Assembly: GCA_038240295.1 (NCBI GenBank)
Contig: JBBSDW010000157.1
Location: 1-7,145 of the forward strand
Length of the DNA: 7,145 nt
Direction of reading: 5' to 3'
Source: JABDDM01 sp038240295
GTDB taxonomy: Bacteria; Bacteroidota; Ignavibacteria; Palsa-1295
The notes beneath the pieces are model-generated. The model did not search any database. It was not told the origin of the DNA and was given only the letters and a program-made list of their open reading frames with translations. This document shows, in pieces, positions 1-5,595 of this stretch (within the stretch, counting starts at the first letter, position 1; the number at the start of each line of letters is the position of its first letter). The position numbers and the translations under genes are program-made.

Positions 1-184
1 AGGTTGCAGCATAGTTTAAAACGAGCGAGAAGACAATAAAGTTTCTACATTATGTTGTCCTCAGAAGGTTATCGCTGGATGTTGAGCCTACGCGATCGGA
101 CAATTCTATTCGCAAGAGCAAGCTGACCAAATCAAGTCCAGCCGATTGAACTTGAGCGCCGATCTGACTCGCATATTTCGAGGA

Positions 185-931
185 TCAGTGTTGAATCACT
201 ACCCTCCGTGTTACAGGCGCACTGGTTGGCGAGGCGATCCTGAGGTAGTAGCTGCCCGAAGGAAGGTTAGAGACCGCGACATTGAATGTCGTACCCGAAA
301 CCGTATTCTTAGCGACCTGATTGCCCAACGCATCGAACATTTGATAGGCGACGGGATCTGAAGTCTGTTTGGTAAGCTCAACACTCAAAGTCGAACGCAC
401 CGGGTTGGGCGCGATACGTAGAAAGTCGACCGGAAGTTTGCCGGTCTGCATCAGCGAAACAAGCGCCGAGTCTCCGCAGCCCGCGAAGGAAACATGCAGC
501 GTGTCTGGTGCAGCGTGATAGCCTAAACATTCAGCATCAAACTGGCGGCTCAGGAGTTGCGCCCGCTCGATCGCTATTGTGCTCGATGGAGTGCTCAGGT
601 AAGAGTTAAACGTAACAGAAAGCGGACTGCCATCGTACTTCTTGGTTCGACTATCATACAGCGTGTCGAAGTCAACTCCGTTGGTAAAGAGCAGATCGAG
701 TGTCCCTCGATCCTCGCGCGACACCACGCTCCAGTGCGCAGGGTACACCGCATCTCGATAGGAGAACACGTCCGGATTGTAATGCAAAATCACATGCAGC
801 GAATCGGGGAACATATCTGTTTGCGGTGTGAAGCGAATCTGAACCGAATCACCTGCAAGTGATCGTGACATCTTTCTGGCCATTCGCGAACAACGCATTC
901 GCATCGGGTTTCGTCGAGTACAGCGAATCAA
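185..931 (-). CDS. C-terminal fragment: cohesin-like domain and T9SS type A sorting domain
   Basis: This is the 3' piece of the broken surface-protein gene; only 185-856 is believable protein. After 'AGDSVQIRFTP' comes a beta-rich domain of roughly 150 residues ('LHVILHYNPDVFSY', 'GTLDLLFTNGVDFDTLY') that fits a cohesin/dockerin-type carbohydrate-binding-like sandwich in outline. The last 75 or so residues are a type IX secretion C-terminal domain: 'LRIAPNPVRSTLSVELTKQ', 'VAYQMFDALGNQVAKNTV', 'LPSGSYYLRI' and the closing 'APVTRRVVIQH'. In this family the domain directs passage through the outer membrane and is then removed or used for surface anchoring. The predicted start at TTG 931 lies in a shadow region rich in Arg and Met, so a gene caller would give this piece a false N-terminus. 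TGA at 185-187 is its natural stop. The T9SS call is firm; the cohesin-like call is tentative. Confidence 0.75.
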   Translation of the reverse strand: MIRCTRRNPMRMRCSRMARKMSRSLAGDSVQIRFTPQTDMFPDSLHVILHYNPDVFSYRDAVYPAHWSVVSREDRGTLDLLFTNGVDFDTLYDSRTKKYDGSPLSVTFNSYLSTPSSTIAIERAQLLSRQFDAECLGYHAAPDTLHVSFAGCGDSALVSLMQTGKLPVDFLRIAPNPVRSTLSVELTKQTSDPVAYQMFDALGNQVAKNTVSGTTFNVAVSNLPSGSYYLRIASPTSAPVTRRVVIQH

Positions 932-1064
932 GATTCAAGTATCAGACACTTGCAACGGCGGTCAACTCGTCATCCGCCACACAATATAGATATTGACCTT
1001 TCACGTAAAATCGGCTAAAGTATACTCGATTTGAAACAGGACCGCACAGATATGTCCCGAAGAT
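852..1064 (-). pseudogene. Linker segment in a third frame, with in-frame TGA
   Basis: This short stretch is not an ORF of its own but bridges the repeat part and the T9SS tail. It reads about 'RVYFSRFYVKGQYLYC', 'VADDELTAVASV', TGA at 942-944, then 'YLNLDSLYSTKPDANALFA', 'NGQKDVTIT'. It then needs a +1 move at TT 857-858 to enter 'AGDSVQIRFTP'. The joined text 'DVTITAGDSVQIRF' is typical of the first strand of a cohesin-like beta-sandwich, which is why I place the shift there. Without the move the frame ends at TGA 849-851. The N-terminal 25 or so residues of the neighbouring ORF from 931 (very Arg/Met/Cys-rich) are then a frame shadow, not protein. 'GQYLYCVADD' resembles one blade strand of a surface beta-propeller, but one strand is too little for a claim. 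Confidence 0.5.
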
Positions 1065-1302
1065 TGTAACCGGCTGGCAGAGGAGGCAAATAATTAGCCG
1101 GTATTGCAACGATGGAATTATAACCTCCCCCGCCGATAGTTCCTAGTTTCGGCTTCGTGGAATTACCTGACAGCATCAGGATGGAATTACCAGATCCTCT
1201 CGGGATGGTCCCCCATATGGCTTCTATGTTATTATGGGTTCCGGCCCCAATAAAGGTCAATGAATCATTCACCGAATTGCCACAGCCTCCGACGATCGAC
1301 CC
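1015..1302 (-). CDS. Continuation of the repeat domain beyond the in-frame TGA
   Basis: This stretch is in the same frame as the piece before it and separated only by one TGA. It opens with 'GSIVGGCGNSVNDSL', a repeat copy that starts right after the stop. It then has 'TFIGAGTHNNI', 'GTIPRGSGNSI' and 'GTIGGGGYNSI', so at least four repeat copies lie beyond the TGA. After these the sequence turns proline- and aliphatic-rich ('IPANYLPPLPAGYNLRDISV'), which ends the repeat domain. The frame stops at TAG 1015-1017, but the +1 frame gives a sensible continuation ('VYFSRFYVKGQYLYCVADD'), so a shift must lie between 1148, where the other frame opens, and 1015. The ORF from GTG 1272 has no independent start signal. 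Product: part of the same surface protein, or of two fused ones. Confidence 0.55.
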   Translation of the reverse strand, partial: GSIVGGCGNSVNDSLTFIGAGTHNNIEAIWGTIPRGSGNSILMLSGNSTKPKLGTIGGGGYNSIVAIPANYLPPLPAGYNLRDISVRSCFKSSIL

Positions 1303-1971
1303 TCACGGCCCTTGCTGCACCATATTGAAACAGCCCCCACCGATCACCCCCAATGTCGAGGTAAGAATGAGATTACCTTTGCCTCCGGCGATCACAGAAG
1401 TGTCAGCCGTCCACCCAATCTGGTTGCTGAAACCCCCTCCAATAAAGCCGCAAATGGATTGGTTTGCATTGCTCACTCCCCCGGCAATCGTAGCGAACAC
1501 TGCGTGGTCCCAATTGTATTTGCCGCCGCCGATAACGGAACATGCTGACCAAACCTGATTGCTGTCACCCCCGCCGATCACAGAGAAGTCGTCGTAGAGC
1601 TCAATTCCATTAATTTGGCCTCCACCGATAAACGAATGGTGACTGCGGATCGTGTTTGCAACCCCACCTCCTATCGAACTCCCCCAAGAGAAGACACCAA
1701 GATAATTGTTCCATCCACCAGAGATCACTCCAAAACTTGGATTATCCTCAATGTTGCTCTGTCCCCCTCCGATAAAGTTGTGGTCCGCACCATTGTTTCC
1801 GATTGCATTGCTATCACCGCTGGCGATTCCGCTGTATGGTCCCTGGATATAATTGGAGTGACCACCGCCAATGACCGAATGGTGAGCGTTGGTATCGATG
1901 AAATTCAATTCGCCACCATCGATAGCATCTTCAGCGCCGAGGATCGTATTTGCATTGCCTGCGCCGATAAA
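1111..1971 (-). repeat. About 18 degenerate 15-17-residue protein repeats, core I-G-G-G-x-x-N
   Basis: I count 18 copies by eye, from 'SFIGAGNANTI' at the upstream end to 'GTIGGGGYNSI'. Most are 15-17 residues; one near 1155-1225 is about 23 and holds a doubled G-N-S with a repeated 10-base word (TGGAATTACC on the plus strand at 1158-1167 and 1182-1191, 24 bases apart). The copies share the protein core but little DNA identity, so the array is old and was kept by selection on protein. The pattern continues across TGA 1303-1305. On the plus strand it shows as recurrent CCGCCGAT/CCACCGAT words. Confidence 0.8.
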
Positions 1972-2151
1972 CGAATACACCGCCCCACTTTCAACCATGT
2001 TTGAGGCTCCGGCCAGCCCGATTGTCAGGCTTCGATTCGTTGAGTCGTATTCAAGTTTCATCCCGCCTCCGTTTCGAATATTCAACGACCGAGTGTCAGA
2101 AGAGGCTTCTCGACCGTTAACCCGAATGTTCCGAATGAAGTCGAAAGCGAT
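1303..2151 (-). CDS. Middle fragment: IGGGxxN repeat domain up to an in-frame TGA
   Basis: This is the open central piece of the broken surface-protein gene. The frame opens after a TGA at 2152-2154; a TTG at 2085 is the first possible start codon, but it has no promoter or ribosome site and is not a believable true start. The reading begins 'FDFIRNIRVNGREASSDTRS', then a glycine-rich connector, then repeats from about 1971 downward. The repeats are 15-17 residues with the core [FVS]-I-G-G-G-x-x-N. Nothing catalytic is visible. The layout recalls the left-handed beta-roll heads of YadA-like trimeric adhesins, where short G/N-rich repeats stack as beta-turns; this is a structural analogy, not a family match. 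The frame ends at TGA 1303-1305, directly followed by more repeats in the same frame. A gene caller would list this as a hypothetical protein of about 260 residues. Confidence 0.6.
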   Translation of the reverse strand: MAFDFIRNIRVNGREASSDTRSLNIRNGGGMKLEYDSTNRSLTIGLAGASNMVESGAVYSFIGAGNANTILGAEDAIDGGELNFIDTNAHHSVIGGGHSNYIQGPYSGIASGDSNAIGNNGADHNFIGGGQSNIEDNPSFGVISGGWNNYLGVFSWGSSIGGGVANTIRSHHSFIGGGQINGIELYDDFSVIGGGDSNQVWSACSVIGGGKYNWDHAVFATIAGGVSNANQSICGFIGGGFSNQIGWTADTSVIAGGKGNLILTSTLGVIGGGCFNMVQQGP

Positions 2152-2497
2152 TCATGGCTGAAGGTTCAGGCAGCGCTGCAGACCCGGAGCCTAAAAGTAC
2201 GATGAAATTGCCTCCGGTAACCTGAACCGAGAATTCATCCGACCAGATGGACTGAGACCCTTCGGCATCCAGATAAAGCGCTGCCTTCATCCGGTAAACG
2301 CCGTCGGTTGCTTGACTATCTCTACTGGAGAGCACGCCTTGATAACTGATGGTATGTGGCACGTCAATCTTAACCGTGCTTATGCTCATTTGATTACCTT
2401 GACTTCGTGCTTCATTGGTGAATGCCTCGAAACCGAACAATGCGACGTTTAGGCACATTGCGAACGCAAGCGCGGACAAAAGACTACGCTTTTCCAT
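2117..2497 (-). CDS. N-terminal fragment: signal peptide and surface-protein N-domain
   Basis: This is the 5' piece of the broken surface-protein gene. It starts at ATG 2497 about 38 bases below a strong promoter; no Shine-Dalgarno is visible. Residues 1-32 form a Sec-type signal peptide: K3 and R4, a hydrophobic core at about 5-22, then a polar stretch up to about residue 34. Residues about 49-112 resemble a domain common at the start of FCB-group surface proteins, with 'ISYQGVL', a 'DGVYRMKAALY' strand, 'SIWSDEF' and 'GGNFIVLLGSG'. After Met-Asn-Arg-Phe (codons 2155-2144) the frame gives a short unrelated tail and a TAA at 2117. Moving +1 at TTT-C (2146-2143) instead continues into the repeat region. 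The last eight or so residues are therefore probably not native. Alone, this 126-residue product would be exported but carry no repeats and no sorting signal. Confidence 0.7.
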   Translation of the reverse strand: MEKRSLLSALAFAMCLNVALFGFEAFTNEARSQGNQMSISTVKIDVPHTISYQGVLSSRDSQATDGVYRMKAALYLDAEGSQSIWSDEFSVQVTGGNFIVLLGSGSAALPEPSAMNRFRLHSEHSG

Positions 2498-2541
2498 AAC
2501 GTTAAGCGGTGGGTGAATCAGCGAACCCAGAAGAAGTGCTA

Positions 2542-2570
2542 AATATACAAAATTTTCCGTAGGTTGTCAA
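2542..2570 (-). promoter_or_regulatory. Sigma-70-like promoter of the surface-protein gene
   Basis: On the minus strand, TTGACA (2570-2565) and TATATT (2547-2542) are separated by exactly 17 bases. This is one base short of full consensus in the second box. The same second box also reads TATATTTA, close to the Bacteroidota TAnnTTTG form. Transcription would start near 2535, giving a leader of about 38 bases before ATG 2497. It is stronger than expected for a dead gene, which suggests that the decay is recent. Confidence 0.6.
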
Positions 2571-2576
2571 GTGACT

Positions 2577-2607
2577 TTTTAAATAAAATCAACATTCCGT
2601 ATATTTG
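2577..2607 (+). promoter_or_regulatory. Bacteroidota-type promoter of the ABC operon
   Basis: TATATTTG at 2600-2607 matches the Bacteroidota -7 consensus TAnnTTTG exactly. TTTT at 2577-2580, 19 bases upstream, is one base off the -33 element TTTG, and the spacing is in the normal range. Transcription would begin near 2612, leaving a leader of roughly 17 bases before ATG 2629. The leader has no Shine-Dalgarno, as is common in this phylum. The site lies back to back with the minus-strand promoter. Confidence 0.6.
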
Positions 2608-2628
2608 TGCTCTTAACAACATCTACGA

Positions 2629-3549
2629 ATGCATATTGCTGAGTTAAATCACGTTACGAAGCGCTACGATAAGCAGGTTGCTGTCGATCGTGTTTCGTTT
2701 AGCGTACGTGCTGGGAGTATATTTGGTTTGTTGGGGCCGAATGGTGCTGGCAAGACTTCGACCATTCGCATGCTTACCAGCATCACGCTGCCTGACGAAG
2801 GTACGATCGCGCTTTTCGGCGAGCCGATCCGCGCGGAGCATCAGAACCGGACCGGCTATATGCCGGAGGAGCGTGGCCTTTATCGGAAGCTTGGAGTCCG
2901 CGTGCAACTTGAATATTTGGGTAAGCTGAAGGGTATGACGTCGGATGCGGCACGCAAGGCGGTTGACTATTGGCTCGACCGTTTCGAACTTCGCAGCTGG
3001 GAAAAGAAAAAGACAAACGAACTGAGCAAGGGCATGCAGCAGAAGCTGCAGTTCATCACTACTGTTTTGCATGATCCCGAGCTTCTCATACTCGATGAGC
3101 CGCTTTCGGGACTCGATCCGATCAACGCGGAGCTGATCAACCAAACGATCTCGGAGCTTAAAGCGCAAGGCAAGACGATCATTCTTTCAACGCACCGGAT
3201 GGAGCAGGTCGAGCAGGTATGCGATGACATTGTGCTTGTTAACAAAGGGCGCGTTGTACTCGAAGGAAGTCTGCGCGAGATCAAACGCCGCTCGGGCAAG
3301 AATATGATCGCGCTTGGTTTTGAAGGGAATGCGGAATTCCTGCGCACACTTTCAGACATCAGGATCGTCGAAGAACATCCGAACTCGGCGCTCATCGAAG
3401 TTGCTGCCGGAGCAGATCTTCGAAGTATGATCTCGCAGATCAATTCGCAGGTCGAACTAGTAAAATTCGAGCGAGTCGAGCCGCCGCTCAAAGAGCTATT
3501 TCTTGAAGCTGTTGGCCAGTCCTTCGCCACACCCACAGTCACGCTTTAA
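2629..3549 (+). CDS. ABC transporter ATP-binding protein, NatA/YhaQ type
   Basis: This is the ATPase of an ABC-2 type exporter; it powers the permease encoded next to it by ATP binding and hydrolysis on the cytoplasmic face. The 306 residues carry all nucleotide-binding motifs: Walker A GPNGAGKT at 36-43, signature LSKGMQQK at 132-139, Walker B LLILDEP at 152-158, D-loop SGLD at 160-163 and the switch His in STH at 189. The Q-loop position reads 'GYMPEERGLY' (77-86), with Glu in place of Gln, as is usual in the NatA/YhaQ (COG4152) branch. Residues about 225-300 form the C-terminal DUF4162-like domain of this branch. The start is ATG 2629, just below a Bacteroidota-type promoter. The TAA at 3547-3549 is 13 bases before the permease start, so the two are co-transcribed. 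The substrate cannot be read from sequence: NatAB of Bacillus exports Na+, but many relatives have unknown cargo. Confidence 0.93.
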   Translation: MHIAELNHVTKRYDKQVAVDRVSFSVRAGSIFGLLGPNGAGKTSTIRMLTSITLPDEGTIALFGEPIRAEHQNRTGYMPEERGLYRKLGVRVQLEYLGKLKGMTSDAARKAVDYWLDRFELRSWEKKKTNELSKGMQQKLQFITTVLHDPELLILDEPLSGLDPINAELINQTISELKAQGKTIILSTHRMEQVEQVCDDIVLVNKGRVVLEGSLREIKRRSGKNMIALGFEGNAEFLRTLSDIRIVEEHPNSALIEVAAGADLRSMISQINSQVELVKFERVEPPLKELFLEAVGQSFATPTVTL

Positions 3550-3562
3550 CTTTTTTACTGCC

Positions 3563-4849
3563 ATGACAAAAAAAGTCCTGATCGTACTCAAGCATGAATT
3601 CATGCAGAAGGTCAAAGCGAAGAGTTACCAGATCCTGACGCTGATCGGTCCAATACTGCTGGCGCTCATTTTTGCGATACCGATCCTTTTCGGGACACTT
3701 ACATCCCACGACACACGAACGATCGCCGTCATCGACGAGACGCATCAGCTATTCGCGCCGATGTCGTCGGCGCATGACAACGCCGGTCGGAGTGGTGTCG
3801 AGTTATCGGAAGTGCACACCGGCGCGAACGAAGCTGCGACGATCGACTCGCTCAAAAAACTTGTGCTCGCAAAAAGTCTGAATGGATATTTTATTATTCC
3901 AGCGGCGGCGCTCGCGAACGATACAAGCACTCAGCGAGACACCACCCGCATCGCGACGCTTCATCTATCGAATGCGAACGATATGTCGCTTCAGGAGAAG
4001 ATCAAGGGATCGTATTCGACCGCGCTCACCACACTCAAACTTCGAACACTCGGCTACGACCCGACACTTTTTCAGCGGATCCAAAAATCGGCCAGCATCG
4101 AGACATTTAAAGTCGATACGAAATCGGATGCAAAAGCGAACGCCGGTTCGTTCGTGCTTGCCTACGTATCGGGTTTTTTTCTCTATATGGCGATGCTGCT
4201 CTATGGCATGGCGATCATGCGCAGTGTGATCGAAGAAAAAAGTTCGCGCGTTATGGAGATCGTCGTCTCGTCGATCGACCCGTATGATCTGCTCGTCGGC
4301 AAAGTGCTCGGCGTTGGTCTTGCGGGATTGTTGCAGATGTCGGTTTGGGCGATCATCATGGGGCTTGCCGCGACGGTCGGCGTTTCGCAGATATCCTCGA
4401 TGACAGGCGGAGGCCTCGAAATGCATGTTTCGCCGTTCGTCTTCGTCTATTTTATTCTCTATTTTGGATTCGGATATCTGCTCTATGCAACACTCTACGC
4501 AGCAGTCGGCGCGACAGCCGAGCAGGAATCCGATGTGCAGCAGATCTCGATGCCGATCACGTTCCTGATCGTTATTCCATTCCTGACGCTCACCACAGTG
4601 ATCCAATCGCCGAGCAGTCCGCTCAGCATCGTACTCTCGCTCATCCCCTTCTTCTCGCCGATCCTGATGATGGGCCGCATCCTAAGCGAAACGCCCCCCC
4701 TCTGGGAAATCCTGCTCTCCTTCGTCCTGATGGCCCTAACCTTCATGGGAGTACTCTGGCTCGCCGCAAGGATCTACCGCGTCGGCATCCTCATGTACGG
4801 CAAGCGATTCTCACTCTCGGAGGTTGTGAAATGGCTGAAGTATTCTTGA
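3563..4849 (+). CDS. ABC-2 type permease, NatB/YhaP family
   Basis: This is the membrane subunit of the exporter, 428 residues. I choose ATG 3563 ('MTKKVLIVLKHEF') over the TTG at 3503, because the latter would overlap the ATPase gene by 47 bases and add 20 residues that do not resemble the family. Topology by eye: one membrane segment at about 25-46, a large outward-facing domain to about 190, then segments near 196-219, 248-272, 290-314, 329-348, 353-375 and 380-402. 'EEKSSRVMEIVVSS' (224-237), after the second segment, is the conserved coupling stretch of ABC-2 permeases, and 'VGILMYGKR' near the end is typical of NatB relatives. The gene is intact and ends in an ordinary TGA. Nothing after the stop looks like a strong terminator. 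The pair probably exports an ion or a small toxic compound; the cargo is unknown. Confidence 0.92.
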   Translation: MTKKVLIVLKHEFMQKVKAKSYQILTLIGPILLALIFAIPILFGTLTSHDTRTIAVIDETHQLFAPMSSAHDNAGRSGVELSEVHTGANEAATIDSLKKLVLAKSLNGYFIIPAAALANDTSTQRDTTRIATLHLSNANDMSLQEKIKGSYSTALTTLKLRTLGYDPTLFQRIQKSASIETFKVDTKSDAKANAGSFVLAYVSGFFLYMAMLLYGMAIMRSVIEEKSSRVMEIVVSSIDPYDLLVGKVLGVGLAGLLQMSVWAIIMGLAATVGVSQISSMTGGGLEMHVSPFVFVYFILYFGFGYLLYATLYAAVGATAEQESDVQQISMPITFLIVIPFLTLTTVIQSPSSPLSIVLSLIPFFSPILMMGRILSETPPLWEILLSFVLMALTFMGVLWLAARIYRVGILMYGKRFSLSEVVKWLKYS

Positions 4850-4917
4850 TGGGGTTAGTTGGATCTCGCTAAAACTCCGTAACTTCCACGAACAGCAACA
4901 GGCACCCTAACGCAAGA

Positions 4918-5103
4918 ATGATACTCGACCCGCTTCACCTGCCACCCAGCATATTCCATGATGCCTACGAAGCAGTCGATATACGCGTAGAGCAATCTAA
5001 AGCGAACGAATCACTCACTCTATATACCAAATACCAAAAGACCGCGTACAGCCTTTATAAGCTTTCTAAAATGGGATCAGACGCCTTGAGCAATCATCTC
5101 TAA
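4918..5103 (+). CDS. Doubtful small ORF of 61 codons
   Basis: I do not recognise this ORF. It is the only open stretch of any size in the 268 bases between the permease and the nuclease remnant. The product would be 61 residues, 'MILDPLHLPPSIFHDAYEA' at the start and a Lys/Ser/Tyr-rich second half ('YQKTAYSLYKLSK'), with no signal peptide, membrane segment or known motif. No ribosome site or promoter is evident, and the minus strand of the same stretch offers nothing better. It ends at TAA 5101-5103, 14 bases before the nuclease start, so it could be the first gene of a two-gene unit. It could equally be a gene remnant or chance. Confidence 0.22.
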   Translation: MILDPLHLPPSIFHDAYEAVDIRVEQSKANESLTLYTKYQKTAYSLYKLSKMGSDALSNHL

Positions 5104-5117
5104 TCACGGATTAGACA

Positions 5118-5595
5118 ATGCCGTTCGACTCGAGGGAAGAAAGCAGGAAAGGTCTCAACCGAAAACAGGCTGCCTACATTAACTCAACTCTAGACAAGAC
5201 CGGAGCTTTGTGCTTCAGCTCCGTACTCGCTCCCCTTTTTTGGGTATAAGTGCCAACACTTTGTTACGGAGGAGTTTCCTTTCAAAGACCACAACGGAAA
5301 CATTCGGTACGTAGACTTTGCGATTCTACTACGATTTAAGAACATTGCTATTGAGATTGATAGGCATAAGTATCACTCGGATGGTGCTTTAAGCCAAGAA
5401 AAGTTTGCTAATGAACGCTTTCGGCAGAACTCGCTGACAACAAACGGTTTCCACATTTTGAAATTCACTTAACCTCAAATTAGGGATGCCCCAGCATACT
5501 GTCGGGAAGTGATTCGGACCATGATTGGTCCAAATCCGGTTAGCCCAGATGGCAAGCACAAGCTTACTCTGGGCGAATATCAACGAGCTCCTTAG
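5118..5595 (+). pseudogene. Broken DUF559/Vsr-like PD-(D/E)XK endonuclease gene
   Basis: ATG 5118 opens a frame reading 'MPFDSREESRKGLNRKQAAY', which runs to a TAA at 5247-5249. Skipping one T of the T6 run at 5236-5241 moves it +1 into 'FGYKCQHFVTEEF', 'NIRYVDFAILL', 'KNIAIEIDRHKYH' and 'ERFRQNSLTTNGFHILKFT'. This is the core of the DUF559 / very-short-patch-repair-like nuclease fold. The Asp of 'YVDF' (5314) and Glu-x-Asp of 'IEID' (5353, 5359) are the expected metal-binding residues, followed by two His, and 'GF-x-ILKF' is the usual late strand. A TAA at 5470-5472 interrupts, but the same frame continues with the usual helix ('PQIRDAPAYCREVIRTMI') to TAG 5593-5595. Repaired length is about 158 residues, normal for the family, so two lesions break an otherwise complete gene. 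Such proteins are DNA nucleases of unclear role, often scattered by horizontal transfer. Confidence 0.72.

Larger units (their letters stand above)
185..2497 (-). pseudogene. Broken gene for a T9SS-exported surface protein with IGGGxxN repeats
   Basis: Four adjacent open stretches on the minus strand join into one reading of about 770 codons. Frame changes of +1 (one extra base or two missing) are needed near 2143-2148, between 1148 and 1015, and at 857-858. In-frame TGA codons lie at 1303-1305 and 942-944. The order is signal peptide, N-terminal domain of the 'ISYQGVL' type, about 18 glycine repeats, linker, cohesin-like domain and C-terminal T9SS sorting domain. This is the expected order for an outer-surface protein of an FCB-group bacterium: Sec export first, then T9SS delivery. 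The repeat pattern runs straight through the first TGA, which is the best proof that those pieces belong together. The link between the repeat part and the T9SS tail is weaker, because they could be remnants of two neighbouring genes fused by a deletion. TGA also ends the intact permease gene, so recoding is unlikely. Confidence 0.72.

Noticed and set aside
1..184. Terminator or small RNA downstream of the surface-protein gene
   Set aside because: I see no stem followed by a T run on either strand and no RNA-like structure in this short stretch.
832..993. Plus-strand open frame with a protein-like look ('FWPFANNAFASGFVEYSE'), as a possible inverted gene fragment
   Set aside because: The minus strand of the same bases reads as the linker that joins smoothly to the cohesin-like domain, so the plus-strand frame is its shadow.
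942..1305. TGA read as a sense codon in this organism
   Set aside because: TGA is the natural stop of the intact permease gene and of the T9SS tail, and the nuclease remnant is broken by TAA as well, so ordinary nonsense changes explain the data.
1111..1971. Regular CCGCCGAT-like words as a CRISPR array or DNA-level tandem repeat
   Set aside because: Spacing varies, the words are degenerate and the period is set by codons; this is a protein repeat, not a CRISPR array.
2644..3542. Long minus-strand frames opposite the ABC ATPase and permease
   Set aside because: They lie opposite intact genes with complete motifs and have Arg/Ser/Cys-rich, motif-free translations; they are shadows.
3503..3562. 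Upstream TTG start for the permease
   Set aside because: It overlaps the ATPase gene and adds residues that do not fit the family; ATG 3563, 13 bases after the ATPase stop, fits better.
5201..5241. Perfect 7-base hairpin CGGAGCT/AGCTCCG with a 9-base loop, followed by a T6 run, as an intrinsic terminator
   Set aside because: The T run begins 12 bases after the stem, too far for a terminator, and both lie inside the nuclease coding frame, where they are explained as codons.
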